This document shows positions 35,252 through 45,294 of a DNA stretch of 63,272 nt, in pieces. The stretch is from Herbinix sp. (GTDB lineage: Bacteria > Bacillota > Clostridia > Lachnospirales > Lachnospiraceae). Each line of letters opens with the position of its first letter. Within the stretch, counting starts at the first letter, position 1. The stretch spans positions 1-63,272 of the forward strand of contig JARBTJ010000001.1 in assembly GCA_029240245.1 (NCBI GenBank), given 5' to 3'. Both the position numbers and the translations under genes were made by a program. The notes under the pieces were generated by a model. The model made no database searches, was not told where the DNA came from, and worked only from the letters and a program-made list of their open reading frames with translations.

Positions 35252-38200
35252 CTAATCTATTTTCTTTATATTTTCAATACTCTTTTCCGTAATTCGTATA
35301 TTTTCGTCAAAATATACTGATTTTAGCTTCTGCAGCAGCTCTTTATCGGCTTTTACACATCTGCTTTTCGGTAATTTTTTCATACATTTCTCTTCTTCAC
35401 AGTAAATTATAACCGTATCATTGCCATCATAGCCATTTAAAATCGAGTATAATGTCTGCTCATTCATTTGAAATTCTTTCAAATTAGGATATTTGATCCA
35501 AAGCTCCTGTGGTATACTATCAAAATGAATTACCTCCTGACAGATTAACTTAGCTGCTTTTTCTTCTTCCACTGTAACCTTACCACGGATGAACACCTTC
35601 TGGTCTATTTCAAGATAAGTCTTAAATTTCTCAAAGTCCTTGGGAAATACGATAATTTCAACAACACCGAATAAGTCTTCCAAAATCAAAAAAGCCATCA
35701 TACTATTGTTTCTGGTCGTCTTTATCGTTTTTGCGGTAATCATTCCGCCAAGAATATGCGTCTCTTGGTCGGAAACCTTTGGTTTATCGGTCTCTTCGTC
35801 AATCACAAAATCATTGGAATATGCGGTTACATTTTTCTTAATTCTTCCCTCATATGCCTCCAAAGGATGTCCGCTCACATAGATACCGAGAACTTCTTTT
35901 TCAAAGGCTAATAATTGGTCTTCACTATATTCGCTTACCTCCGGCATAGAGATTTCATAACCCTGCTTATCTTCCTCCCCGGCAAAATCAAACAGAGTCA
36001 TCTGTCCGGTCAGAGTTTTTTTCTTCTCTGCTGCAATCTGATCCAGTATCTGAACATAGCTTAACATAAGCTGCCTGCGATTTTGATGAAGGTTACTGAA
36101 AACTCCTGCTTTAATAAAGCTTTCAATTGTTCGCTTGTTCACCTCTTTACCGGATAAACGTGTTCCAAAGTCCACTAAATTAAGATATGCACCATGTTCC
36201 TCACGTTCTGCAACAATCGCATCTATTACCGGCCTTCCGATGCCTTTGATAGCAGACAGGGCATAACGGATCGCATTACCGGCAACCGTAAATACCGTTT
36301 CTCCTTCATTAATATCGGGGGGTAATATTTCGATGCCCATTTGCCTGCAGGTATATATATATTCCGATACCTTTCCCGGATTATCTATGACAGAGGTCAT
36401 GAGCGCGGCCATAAATTCCACCGGATAATAGCATTTTAAATAAGCTGTCTCATAGGATATTACCGCATAAGCTGCGGCATGTGATTTATTAAAGGCATAT
36501 TTTGCAAAATCCATCATTTCATCAAAGATATGATTTGCAACCTTCTCAGGAATACCGTTTTTCACACAACCGGGAACACCTTCCTCGGCATTTCCGTATA
36601 CAAAGGTCTGCCGCTCCTTAATCATAACGGATTCTTTCTTCTTAGACATGGCACGGCGAACTAAATCGCTGCGGCCATAGCTGTAGCCCGCAAGATCCCT
36701 TACGATCTGCATAACCTGTTCCTGATATACGATGCAGCCATAGGTAGGAGCAAGAATCGGTTCCAACTGCTGACATTCATACATGATTTGTCCGGCTTCG
36801 TTCTTCCCTTTGACGTATTTCGGTATGAAATCCATGGGCCCAGGACGATATAGTGCAATTCCCGCTATGACATCCTCAAGATTTCGGGGCTTTAATTCTT
36901 TCATAAAGCTCTTCATTCCGGCACTTTCTAACTGAAAAATGCCTTCTGTCTTACCCGATGCGATTAATTCATATACCCTGTTATCATTATAATCTATCTT
37001 CTTTATATCAATTCTATTCATAGAGGTGCGGTTCTTATTGATTAATGCAACCGCATTCTGAATCACCGTCAAGGTTCTCAGTCCCAAAAAATCCATTTTC
37101 AACAGTCCAAGCTCTTCTAAGGTGGTCATGGTAAACTGTGTGGTTATGGAATCATCGGAGGAACGGGACAGCGGAACATACTCGTCAATACTGGACTTAC
37201 CGATAACTACACCTGCTGCATGCATCGAAGTATGTCTGGGCAGTCCCTCCAGACGCTTTGACATATCGATTAAATATTTCACATCCGGATCACTTTCATA
37301 GAGGCGTTTTAAATCTGGATTTTGAACCAATGCCTTTTCTATCGTGATACCTAATTCCGTCGGTATCATTTTGGCAACGATATCAACCTGGGCATAGGGC
37401 AAATCGAGCGCTCTTCCGACATCGCGGATAACAGCCCTTGCCGCCATCGTACCAAAGGTTACTATCTGCACCACCTTATCCTTGCCATATTTTGCTGTAA
37501 CATAATCGATAACCTCCTGCCTGCGTTCAAAACAGAAGTCGATATCAATATCCGGCATGGTTAACCGCTCCGGATTTAAAAACCGCTCAAACAGTAAATG
37601 ATAGGGGAGTGGGTCTATATCCGTTATCTCAAGAGCATAGGATGCCACAGAACCGGCAGCGCTACCTCTTCCCGGACCCACCATGATACCATGATCCTTT
37701 GCGTACTTAATAAAATCCCATACAATCAGAAAATAATCCACAAAGCCCATGTTTTTAATCGTTTCCAATTCAAAATTAAGTCTCTGCCAAAGTTCGTCGC
37801 TAATGTCACTGTAACGCCTCAGCATACCCTCACGGCATAACTGATATAAATATTCATAAGCCGTGTAACCCTCCGGAACCGGATATACAGGCAACTTATA
37901 CTCTCCAAAGGTAATGGATACATTACAGCGTTCTGCGATATCATAGGTATTTTCCAGTGCTTCCTTCGCATAGGGAAAGATCGTTAGCATTTCTTCCGGT
38001 GATTTTAAATAATACTGTCCCCCCTCATAACGCATCCGATTTTCGTCCGATACCTTCTTTTGGGTCTGGATACAGAGCAAAATATCATGAGGGTCCGCAT
38101 CCTCTGCGTATGTATAATGAACGTCATTCGTTGCCACCAGCGGTATTCCGGTTTCGCCAGAAAGCCTTAAAAGTGCCTGATTCACTGTTTTTTGCTCCGG

Positions 38201-38740
38201 CATGCCGTGATCCTGCAGCTCAAGAAAGAAATTATTCTCGCCGAAAATATTCTTTAATTTCAAAGCGGAATTCTTTGCTTCGGCATAAAAACCCTTTCGG
38301 ATATTGGAAGCTACCTCACCACCGAGGCAGGCACTCAGGGCGATGATACCCTCTTTATATTGTGACAATATTTCATAATCAATTCTGGGTTTATAATAAA
38401 AGCCCTCCAAAAAGCCTTTGGATACAATCTTCATAAGATTCTGGTAACCGATATTATTTTCGGCAAGAAGGACGAGATGATGATAACGTTCTTCCGAAGC
38501 TCCCGGTTCCCGATCAAATCTGGAATTTGGTGCCACATAGACTTCACATCCGATCACGGGTTTTATTCCTTCCGCGAGACAGGCTTTATAAAAGTCGATC
38601 ACACCGTACATTACACCATGGTCCGTGATGGCAATACTCTTCATTCCCAGTTCTTTTGCACGCAGAACCATTTCTTTTATTTTACCGGAACCGTCTAGCA
38701 AGCTGTATTCTGTATGTAAGTGTAAATGTGCAAAATTCAT
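35252..38740 (-). CDS. dnaE: DNA polymerase III alpha subunit
   Basis: About 1162 aa from ATG 38740, which lies six bases after GGAGG; the ATG at 38746 is too close. N-terminal PHP domain starts FAHLHLHTEYSLLDGS. The palm carries the catalytic aspartates in PDIDIDFCFERR; the finger and tandem HhH regions follow, and an OB-fold lies near residue 985 onward (ILGGMITAKTIKT). Main chromosome replication polymerase in many clostridia, or the lagging-strand/primer-extending DnaE alongside PolC. Its nearby pfkA is co-directional, and this dnaE-pfkA order is common in Lachnospiraceae. Confidence 0.96.
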   Translation of the reverse strand: MNFAHLHLHTEYSLLDGSGKIKEMVLRAKELGMKSIAITDHGVMYGVIDFYKACLAEGIKPVIGCEVYVAPNSRFDREPGASEERYHHLVLLAENNIGYQNLMKIVSKGFLEGFYYKPRIDYEILSQYKEGIIALSACLGGEVASNIRKGFYAEAKNSALKLKNIFGENNFFLELQDHGMPEQKTVNQALLRLSGETGIPLVATNDVHYTYAEDADPHDILLCIQTQKKVSDENRMRYEGGQYYLKSPEEMLTIFPYAKEALENTYDIAERCNVSITFGEYKLPVYPVPEGYTAYEYLYQLCREGMLRRYSDISDELWQRLNFELETIKNMGFVDYFLIVWDFIKYAKDHGIMVGPGRGSAAGSVASYALEITDIDPLPYHLLFERFLNPERLTMPDIDIDFCFERRQEVIDYVTAKYGKDKVVQIVTFGTMAARAVIRDVGRALDLPYAQVDIVAKMIPTELGITIEKALVQNPDLKRLYESDPDVKYLIDMSKRLEGLPRHTSMHAAGVVIGKSSIDEYVPLSRSSDDSITTQFTMTTLEELGLLKMDFLGLRTLTVIQNAVALINKNRTSMNRIDIKKIDYNDNRVYELIASGKTEGIFQLESAGMKSFMKELKPRNLEDVIAGIALYRPGPMDFIPKYVKGKNEAGQIMYECQQLEPILAPTYGCIVYQEQVMQIVRDLAGYSYGRSDLVRRAMSKKKESVMIKERQTFVYGNAEEGVPGCVKNGIPEKVANHIFDEMMDFAKYAFNKSHAAAYAVISYETAYLKCYYPVEFMAALMTSVIDNPGKVSEYIYTCRQMGIEILPPDINEGETVFTVAGNAIRYALSAIKGIGRPVIDAIVAEREEHGAYLNLVDFGTRLSGKEVNKRTIESFIKAGVFSNLHQNRRQLMLSYVQILDQIAAEKKKTLTGQMTLFDFAGEEDKQGYEISMPEVSEYSEDQLLAFEKEVLGIYVSGHPLEAYEGRIKKNVTAYSNDFVIDEETDKPKVSDQETHILGGMITAKTIKTTRNNSMMAFLILEDLFGVVEIIVFPKDFEKFKTYLEIDQKVFIRGKVTVEEEKAAKLICQEVIHFDSIPQELWIKYPNLKEFQMNEQTLYSILNGYDGNDTVIIYCEEEKCMKKLPKSRCVKADKELLQKLKSVYFDENIRITEKSIENIKKID

Positions 38741-38891
38741 ATCCATCCTCCTTCCTGTTTTTTACTGTTATATCTTTAACCCTATATGACTTTATAAACC
38801 CTATACTATATTATCGCTTGTATTTTAAATTATTGGTTAAAGTGTTAAAAACACCCTCGGTGTTTTCGTGCTACAATATACTGATATGTAA

Positions 38892-38952
38892 ACTTGCTTT
38901 CATATCCGTATATTGTTAGCATAAAAAGTGCGCAGCGCTTTTTACATATTAG
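38892..38952 (+). repeat. Dispersed repeat copy 1
   Basis: It contains a hairpin AAAAAGTGC-GCA-GCGCTTTTT (38923-38943) and a preceding TTGCTTTCATAT. The reverse complement of about 50946-51000 has TTGCTTGCATAT followed by AAATGTGCGTAGCACTTTTT, so the two are homologous across about 50 bp. Confidence 0.5.
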
Positions 38953-39256
38953 CCATTATTATTAAATATCATAAGCTCCTCAGACACCTATATCATAATT
39001 CAAAATTGAATGGTAGTAAGTGACCGAAACGTTTCACTTATCCGTGTTTGTATATCTATTTATTATATATCAAATAACCGGATATGTCATCCTATAAGAT
39101 AGAAATCCAAATCATTCCAACCCCCAACATAAACCGGGAAAAGAACTCATCGCATGTACCTTTATATCCCTCCCTCCTGCCATATGGCACATACTCTTTT
39201 CCTTTTTTGTAAATCAATCATTTCAAGCCTCGGGGGAATTTTAGTTTTCATGAATT

Positions 39257-39307
39257 AAAATGAGGAATCCTCTCAAAGTTGCCTTCGAATTTAGATTCCT
39301 CATTTTT
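39257..39307 (-). terminator. Terminator of the polysaccharide deacetylase gene
   Basis: AAAATGAGGAATC (39257-39269) pairs with GATTCCTCATTTTT (39294-39307). Located just downstream of the deacetylase stop on the minus strand; T-rich tracts on both sides. Confidence 0.85.
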
Positions 39308-39331
39308 GTTATGGCTGACAGCCTTTTATTA

Positions 39332-40792
39332 TTACCATTTTCTCGGCGGACGGTCCGGATCCATTATTTCAACCGGATCAAACAAATCCACCAATCGTTC
39401 CGGGAACTGTATCATAGCCTGGCCATCGAGCGGTCTTCTCGTCATTCTGACGTAATCCTCTTTCAAATGCATCCAAGGCTGTTTATCAACGCCGCAGAAG
39501 AAATTAAAGCCTGCTCCCTTAGCAAATAAATACTTATCACTCTTATAATGTCCCATTGTAGTTTCAAAATCCACGCCATAAGGGAAGATGTAAATATCAG
39601 TCGGCCCAATTAAAGGTGCAACCTCATCCAGCCAACGGTTGGTATCTCTTTCAAAATGCTCATAGGTGATAATCTGAGCATTCTTATGACCCCATCCATG
39701 GCAGGCAAATTCCCAGCCCTCTGCCTTCAAGGCTTCAGCAACTACCTTTACTCTTTCCTGATCCTCCTCATAGGTAGGGGAAGTCGGATCATCGGTTCGG
39801 TATCCCATTGCTCCTTCATATCCGGTTAAAGCTATAATACCCTTTGCTCCCTTATAAGAGAAGTCGGGATGTTCCTCGACAAAAGCATCGATTATCGGAA
39901 CCATATCAAAAGCTCCGGTCACCACACTACCATCCTCCATAATCATTTCACAGGTAGGCTTTCCGTTTTCATCGAGTACGATTCGGGATGCAAATCCGTC
40001 TCCACCCATATACTCATAATAATTTACATCGTCCTGGGATAATACAAACGGTTTCTTTCCTTTCGGAAGAAGCAGCTGATCGTTCGGTTCATATACCACC
40101 GATCCGTCTTCCTTCGTTACCTCTTTCATAACATCATGGATGCTGATTAAAACATAACCGTCCTCATACATTTTCTGAATTATTTTTTCGAACTCTGGAA
40201 TTGTGGTCATATACATGTTATACCCGGTTTCCTCAAAATCACCGTCAAATGCCTTGGAATTATCTGCAATCAGGGAATGGAAGAATATATGGTTAAACTG
40301 GGTTACGGAGGTATAGGAACCGCCATATAATAACAGTTCGCTTTTTTTCGTTTCATAACCTTCAATTGCTGATTTTAAAACGGAATATACTTCATAACTG
40401 CCTTCCGCGCCTTGATATGTTTTAATCATCTCAATCGCACCATCATAATCATAACTAAGAACTAATTTGTCTGCTTCAGCGATAAGATCTTTTCTTGCCT
40501 GCTCATCCTTTTTAATTCTTTCCTGTTCCTCGTCTGCAGCAATTTCCTCCGGCGTTCTGTCATCTGCCTGATCTGTTTCACCACCGGTTTGCGCATTATC
40601 CCCATCCTTAGTTTCGTCTGCTTCGTCCTGAGTATTAGGTTTATCACCCACACTTGGGGTTTTCTCCTTTGCAATAAATAATTGATATGCTCCAAAAAGG
40701 GCGAGCAAAACAATTAATTCTACGGATATGATCCAAAATAACTTTTTTGAATTTCTATTTTTGGGTTTCTTTTGGTAATAATTTTGATTCAT
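39332..40792 (-). CDS. Membrane-anchored polysaccharide deacetylase family protein
   Basis: 486 aa. Basic N-terminus, one transmembrane helix (about 18-40; FWIISVELIVLLALFG), an acidic Asp/Glu/Gln-rich spacer (about 50-100), a helical stretch, then a NodB-type deacetylase domain (about 165-475). Metal-site elements are the Asp pair in SQDDVNYY and the HxxxH in CHGWGHKNAQ. It probably acts outside the membrane on cell-wall or capsule amino sugars; the exact substrate is unknown. A GAGG site precedes the ATG. A strong terminator follows. Confidence 0.82.
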   Translation of the reverse strand: MNQNYYQKKPKNRNSKKLFWIISVELIVLLALFGAYQLFIAKEKTPSVGDKPNTQDEADETKDGDNAQTGGETDQADDRTPEEIAADEEQERIKKDEQARKDLIAEADKLVLSYDYDGAIEMIKTYQGAEGSYEVYSVLKSAIEGYETKKSELLLYGGSYTSVTQFNHIFFHSLIADNSKAFDGDFEETGYNMYMTTIPEFEKIIQKMYEDGYVLISIHDVMKEVTKEDGSVVYEPNDQLLLPKGKKPFVLSQDDVNYYEYMGGDGFASRIVLDENGKPTCEMIMEDGSVVTGAFDMVPIIDAFVEEHPDFSYKGAKGIIALTGYEGAMGYRTDDPTSPTYEEDQERVKVVAEALKAEGWEFACHGWGHKNAQIITYEHFERDTNRWLDEVAPLIGPTDIYIFPYGVDFETTMGHYKSDKYLFAKGAGFNFFCGVDKQPWMHLKEDYVRMTRRPLDGQAMIQFPERLVDLFDPVEIMDPDRPPRKW

Positions 40793-40955
40793 ATGGTACC
40801 TCTTTCATTGTATAGATTGTTAAACTGCAATATCTGGCAGAGCTTACAGACAAGCCTCTTTCTTATCGCTAGTATAACACATCCTGATAAAATATTCCTT
40901 ACAAATTTATTAATTTTCAAAAAAGGGCCCAGATTTTCATCCGTGCCCTTTGGTA

Positions 40956-41210
40956 TTATTTACTGCTTAAATATTTTTCAATATTATCAATCGCTGATTT
41001 CTCATCAGCTCCATCCGCAGTAACAGTTACTACCTCACCGGATGATATCCCCAAACTCATCATCCCCATGATACTTTTTGCATTCACACGTTTTTCATTA
41101 CTTACTACGTAAATGCTGCATTCATACTGGCTTGCCACTTGAACTAGTAGCGCAACAGGCCTTGCTTCCAAACCGGTAGGAATTTTAATTACTATTTCCT
41201 TCGTTATCAT
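40956..41210 (-). CDS. HPr-like protein with Glu at position 15 (Crh-like)
   Basis: 84 aa, HPr fold by length and pattern. The segment normally reading GLHARPA is GLEARPV, so the PTS phosphorylation site His15 is Glu15. The regulatory site is intact: VNAKSIMGMMSLG with Ser46. The protein therefore cannot act as a PEP-dependent sugar phosphocarrier but could be phosphorylated on Ser46 by HPr kinase, whose gene (hprK) is five genes away. That is the behaviour of Crh in Bacillus subtilis, which has Gln at this position and is also encoded next to whiA. The gene begins inside the end of whiA (26-bp overlap). Confidence 0.9.
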   Translation of the reverse strand: MITKEIVIKIPTGLEARPVALLVQVASQYECSIYVVSNEKRVNAKSIMGMMSLGISSGEVVTVTADGADEKSAIDNIEKYLSSK

Positions 41211-42219
41211 GACTATTTTCCTCCTTATGCTCCCGTATATGATCTGCTATCATACTTAATTTACGTAATCTATGATTAACACCGGATTTACCTATGGCTG
41301 GTAGCAACATTGCTCCCAGTTCCTTAAGTGACGCCTCCGGATGTTGTATCCTCAATTTGGCAACTTCTTCCAAGCCTTCCGCCAAATCTCCAAAACCAAC
41401 ACTATCTCTAATATAAATAATGTCCTCAATCTGCTTCGTTGATGCATTCACCGTCTTACTAATATTTGCCGCTTCACAATTCACCTGTCGGTTAATGGAA
41501 TTACGCATTTCTTTTAAAATTCGGACATTTTCTAAATTCATCAAAGCCACATGTGCTTCCATAACATTTAACAGATCGACAATCTGGGAGCCTTCTTTGA
41601 TATAAACCACATAACTTTTTTTACGCATGACTACCTTCGCATCAATCGAAAAGCTCTGTATGATATTTTTCAACTGCTCTGCTTTCTCCATTTCATCCGC
41701 TACAATTTCCAAATGATACGATTTCTTCGGATTACTCATGGAGCCTGATGACAAAAATGCGCCACGGATAAATGCACGTTTACAACAGGCGTTCTGCACG
41801 ATTAGGGAATCTGCAGTTTTGATTGCATGGCTTACCATGCTTTCTTGATCCGCAGTTTTCTTCATATAATATGATTTTGTCCGGTCAAAGGTTCTTTCGA
41901 ATGGCAGCTTCGTCGCCTGCATAATCTTAAAAACTGTTTCCGGATCTTTAATTATCAAGGTATAAATACGGTTCTTATTTAATTGAAAATTTGTTTTGAT
42001 AGACATATCAATATTAATATTAAATGTTTTTCGAATTAAAGTAAAGTATTTTCTTGCTACTACCAGATTTTCTGTCTGTAACTTCAAGAAATAATTTGAT
42101 TTCGAACCAATAATATGTCCGCTATAAGACAATATAGCAGCCAACTCTGCCAATCCACAGTGCCTTGCATTGCTCGTCTGCAATGAAAGCTCTTCTTTTA
42201 CATCTTTTGAAAATGACAT
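41185..42219 (-). CDS. whiA: Sporulation/cell division regulator WhiA
   Basis: 344 aa. The N-terminal half is the LAGLIDADG-like homing-endonuclease fold without catalytic acids, the C-terminal part a helix-turn-helix (about 225-320; ASTKQIEDIIYIRDSVGFGDLAEGLEEVAKLRI and HPEASLKELGAML). WhiA binds DNA and affects cell division and chromosome segregation in Gram-positives. It is downstream of rapZ, but the yvcK/glmR gene that usually sits between them is absent. Confidence 0.95.
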   Translation of the reverse strand: MSFSKDVKEELSLQTSNARHCGLAELAAILSYSGHIIGSKSNYFLKLQTENLVVARKYFTLIRKTFNINIDMSIKTNFQLNKNRIYTLIIKDPETVFKIMQATKLPFERTFDRTKSYYMKKTADQESMVSHAIKTADSLIVQNACCKRAFIRGAFLSSGSMSNPKKSYHLEIVADEMEKAEQLKNIIQSFSIDAKVVMRKKSYVVYIKEGSQIVDLLNVMEAHVALMNLENVRILKEMRNSINRQVNCEAANISKTVNASTKQIEDIIYIRDSVGFGDLAEGLEEVAKLRIQHPEASLKELGAMLLPAIGKSGVNHRLRKLSMIADHIREHKEENSHDNEGNSN

Positions 42220-42336
42220 ATGATCACCCTATCCTAAATGCCATCGCATCTCATCTATTGATGAACCTTCATCTGTTCTATGTTCATGATAATTCGTTGC
42301 GTTTCTTAACTGCATCTTACGTCTTTGTGGAAATCC

Positions 42337-43194
42337 TTATAAGGAATCCTTCTCTATATCCCTATGCTCTACCTTTAATCCATATTCCAAACCTTGAAGC
42401 TTTTTGGACAATTCATTTACCAACGTTACTGATCGGTGTTTGCCTCCGGTACAACCAATGCTGATTACCAGTTGATTCTTTCCCTCAGAAATATAGTAGG
42501 GGATTAAAAATGCAACCATATCCTGCAGCTTATTTAAAAATATGACCGCCGCCTCGGAGGACATGACATATTGATTTACCTTGTCATCATTTCCCGTCTT
42601 TACCTTGAGTTCCGGTATATAATATGGGTTTGGAAGGAACCGGACATCAAAAACCAGGTCAGAATCCACGGGGATTCCGTATTTAAAGCCAAAGGATAAT
42701 ATAGTAATAAAGAAATTGCTGAATTTTTCATTGTCGATATAAATCTTATTAATCTGGGTCTTAAGCTCCCGAATTAATAGATGACTGGTGTCAATAATGA
42801 CATCTGCTTTCTTGCGTAGGAAATTTAGCTGTTCCCGTTCCAGCTCAATCCCTTTATCAACTCTTCCTTCCCCGGACAAGGGATGGTTTCTTCTGGTTTC
42901 TTTATAACGTTTCACCAGTACCTCCGGTGCACAGTCCAAGAAAAGAATTTCATAACAAAAGCCTGTCCGCTTCATATCAGCCAGAACAGAATCCAATTCC
43001 TTAAGGGCCTGGCCGCTTCGGATATCCAGTCCAAGTGCAACCTTTTTCTGGTTGCCCTGATCAATTAATTTGATAAATTTTTTAACTAATTGAATCGGCA
43101 GGTTATCCACGCAGAAGTAACCTGCGTCCTCCAACATCTTCAATACGGAAGTCTTTCCTGCTCCAGACATACCGGTAACTATTACAAACCTCAT
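42337..43194 (-). CDS. rapZ: RNase adapter / nucleotide-binding protein RapZ (YvcJ)
   Basis: About 285 aa from ATG 43194, with GAGG upstream; the longer ORF start is not supported. P-loop GMSGAGKTS at the N-terminus, a Walker B-like ILFLDCAPEVLVKRY, and the C-terminal GCTGGKHRSV motif. RapZ/YvcJ binds UDP-GlcNAc-related metabolites or GlmY-type RNAs in other bacteria and affects amino-sugar metabolism. Between murB and whiA as in most Firmicutes. Confidence 0.94.
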   Translation of the reverse strand: MRFVIVTGMSGAGKTSVLKMLEDAGYFCVDNLPIQLVKKFIKLIDQGNQKKVALGLDIRSGQALKELDSVLADMKRTGFCYEILFLDCAPEVLVKRYKETRRNHPLSGEGRVDKGIELEREQLNFLRKKADVIIDTSHLLIRELKTQINKIYIDNEKFSNFFITILSFGFKYGIPVDSDLVFDVRFLPNPYYIPELKVKTGNDDKVNQYVMSSEAAVIFLNKLQDMVAFLIPYYISEGKNQLVISIGCTGGKHRSVTLVNELSKKLQGLEYGLKVEHRDIEKDSL

Positions 43195-43241
43195 ATATTC
43201 CTCAAGCCTTTCTAAGAGCACCTTGTCTTTTACGTGTAAGC

Positions 43242-44174
43242 TTATATTTTAAATGAATTATTAAATTCCCCTAAATATTTGATCTCGGGTTCCAGTGTTA
43301 CACCGAATTTTTGATTCACAGTATCAATGACATCATGAACTACGGATAAGAATTCTAAGGCGGAAGCATTTCCTTTATTGATTACAAAGCCGCAATGTTT
43401 TTCTGAGACGGCAGCATCACCCACCTGATAGCCGCGCAGTCCGGCATCATTGATTAATTTACCGGCGAAATATCCAACCGGCCTCTTAAAGGTACTGCCG
43501 GCGCTGTACTGCTCCAAGGGTTGTTTTTCCCGCCTTTGCGAATTCAGCTCCTGGATTCGGTCCATTATTTTCTGTTTGTCACCTTTTACGAGTTTCATTT
43601 CCGCTTCCAAAAGAATCAATTTATGCTTTTGTAGTATACTGCTTCGATACCCAAGCTCCAGCTCATCCTTTGTCAGATCAATGATCGTTCCCTCATGATC
43701 CATCACTTTCACTCCGGTAAGGCACTGCTTCATCTCTCCGTCGTATGCTCCGGCATTCATTGTAACCGCACCGCCTAACGTTCCGGGAATCCCGGCTGCA
43801 AATTCAAAGCCAGTGAAACTATGGGCAGCTATTTCATTCGCAAGCTTGGATAATAACACGCCAGCTTGCGCAATTACTGTGCCGTCTTCACGAATACTGA
43901 TCCCCGAATAATTATCACCGAGCTTTACGATCAGCCCCCGGTAACCCAAATCGGATACCAGCAGGTTACTTCCGTTACCCATAATATAGTAGGGCATTTT
44001 CACTCGTTTGCACAGAGATAACACCGCTCCTATTTCCTCAGCAGTAGAAGGAGTTACAAAATAATCCGCTTCCCCACCGATATGAAGGGATGTATGATTC
44101 TTTAAAGCTTCTCTAATTCTGACTTGATCCTTTGGTAATATCCGAATTAGTTCCTGCATGAAATGATTCTCCAA
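43242..44174 (-). CDS. murB: UDP-N-acetylenolpyruvoylglucosamine reductase
   Basis: About 311 aa from a TTG at 44174, which has GGAGG six bases upstream; an ATG at 44159 is the alternative. FAD-binding segment YYIMGNGSNLLVSD, catalytic NAGAYDGEM region, and the serine/glutamate near the end (SAGSTFKRP and LEPEIKYLG) fit type II MurB. It reduces enolpyruvyl-UDP-GlcNAc to UDP-MurNAc in peptidoglycan synthesis. Followed by rapZ with a 47-bp gap. Confidence 0.95.
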   Translation of the reverse strand: MENHFMQELIRILPKDQVRIREALKNHTSLHIGGEADYFVTPSTAEEIGAVLSLCKRVKMPYYIMGNGSNLLVSDLGYRGLIVKLGDNYSGISIREDGTVIAQAGVLLSKLANEIAAHSFTGFEFAAGIPGTLGGAVTMNAGAYDGEMKQCLTGVKVMDHEGTIIDLTKDELELGYRSSILQKHKLILLEAEMKLVKGDKQKIMDRIQELNSQRREKQPLEQYSAGSTFKRPVGYFAGKLINDAGLRGYQVGDAAVSEKHCGFVINKGNASALEFLSVVHDVIDTVNQKFGVTLEPEIKYLGEFNNSFKI

Positions 44175-44275
44175 GTCTATCCTCCTATAGCCAGATACCT
44201 GATGCAATTCCGGTTTATTTCTTATTCATGTATCCGTAATGTTCCTACCGTTTAATAAAACTTATTCCCTGTTTA

Positions 44276-45220
44276 TCATTTTGATGCAAGTATCATTCTT
44301 GCTGAACCATATATTCCTGCATCATTTCCCAGGATTGCCAGCTTAAACACTTTATTTTTTAAGGACTGCATAACAAATTCATTATAATATTTCTCGGTTT
44401 TTTCAATTAGGATTTCCCCTGCTTTAGAAACTCCGCCGCCAATGATAAAGGCTTCCGGATCTATCACCTGAGCCACATGTGCAAGCGCAACGCCAAGATA
44501 ATAACAAGCCTGATCCACCGCTTTCATAGACAGCTCATCGCCCGCTTTCGCACAATCAAAGACGGTCTTTGCTGAAAATTCGTCTATATTACGCAGCTGT
44601 GAGGGCTCCTCCGAAGCTTTTAAGAGTCTCTTAGCCAATCTTACTATACCGGTCGCTGAAGCATACTGCTCAAGGCAACCATGCTTTTTGCAACCGCAGG
44701 CTTCCGTTTCGTCTTTATTTACAAAAATATGTCCGATCTCACCCGCTGCACCTTTTGTCCCTGCAATAATGGTACCATTATAAATAATACCTCCGCCGAC
44801 ACCGGTTCCTAACGTTACAAGTACAACATTTTCATAATCCTTACCGCTGCCCTGCCATTGCTCACCCAGTGCAGCTACGTTAGCATCATTTCCTGCCTTT
44901 GTTTTAAGACCGGTCAGCATTGTCATTTCTTCCTCGATATTGAAATGTCCAAGGCCAATATTAACTATTTCCTGAACCTCACCGTTTTCTTTTACCGGTC
45001 CGGGTATTCCTACACCGACTCCGACAACCTGATTCCTATCCAATTGATATTCTTTCATTTTGTTTTTAATAAATTCCGCTGAATCTATAATAATATCTTT
45101 TCCGTTTTCGGTTCTTCTGGTTGCAAACTCCCATTTATTAATTAATTTCCCTTCCACCGTAAAAAGACCCACTTTTACTGCAGTACCACCAATATCAATT
45201 CCAAAACACACCTGATCCAT
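44276..45220 (-). CDS. ROK family glucokinase
   Basis: About 314 aa from ATG 45220 (GGAGG, spacing 5); the upstream extension lacks homology. ATP site FGIDIGGTAVKVG, GTGVGGGI, and the ROK zinc motif CGCKKHGCLEQ. It probably phosphorylates glucose. Its location between hprK and murB fits carbon control linked to wall precursor supply. Glucose specificity is by similarity only. Confidence 0.9.
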   Translation of the reverse strand: MDQVCFGIDIGGTAVKVGLFTVEGKLINKWEFATRRTENGKDIIIDSAEFIKNKMKEYQLDRNQVVGVGVGIPGPVKENGEVQEIVNIGLGHFNIEEEMTMLTGLKTKAGNDANVAALGEQWQGSGKDYENVVLVTLGTGVGGGIIYNGTIIAGTKGAAGEIGHIFVNKDETEACGCKKHGCLEQYASATGIVRLAKRLLKASEEPSQLRNIDEFSAKTVFDCAKAGDELSMKAVDQACYYLGVALAHVAQVIDPEAFIIGGGVSKAGEILIEKTEKYYNEFVMQSLKNKVFKLAILGNDAGIYGSARMILASK

Positions 45221-45294
45221 AATATCCTCCATTATAAAATACTTATGATTTGATTTACATAGAAAAAAGCGCTTGTCCTCCAGTAGCACATCTC

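Larger units (their letters stand above)
38741..39331. other. 591-bp intergenic region with a dispersed repeat and a terminator
   Basis: Holds the dnaE promoter region, a short hairpin (38923-38943) within a repeat that recurs inverted near 50950, and the terminator 39257-39307. The middle, 39000-39250, is AT-rich and shows no ORF or RNA that I can support. Confidence 0.5.
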
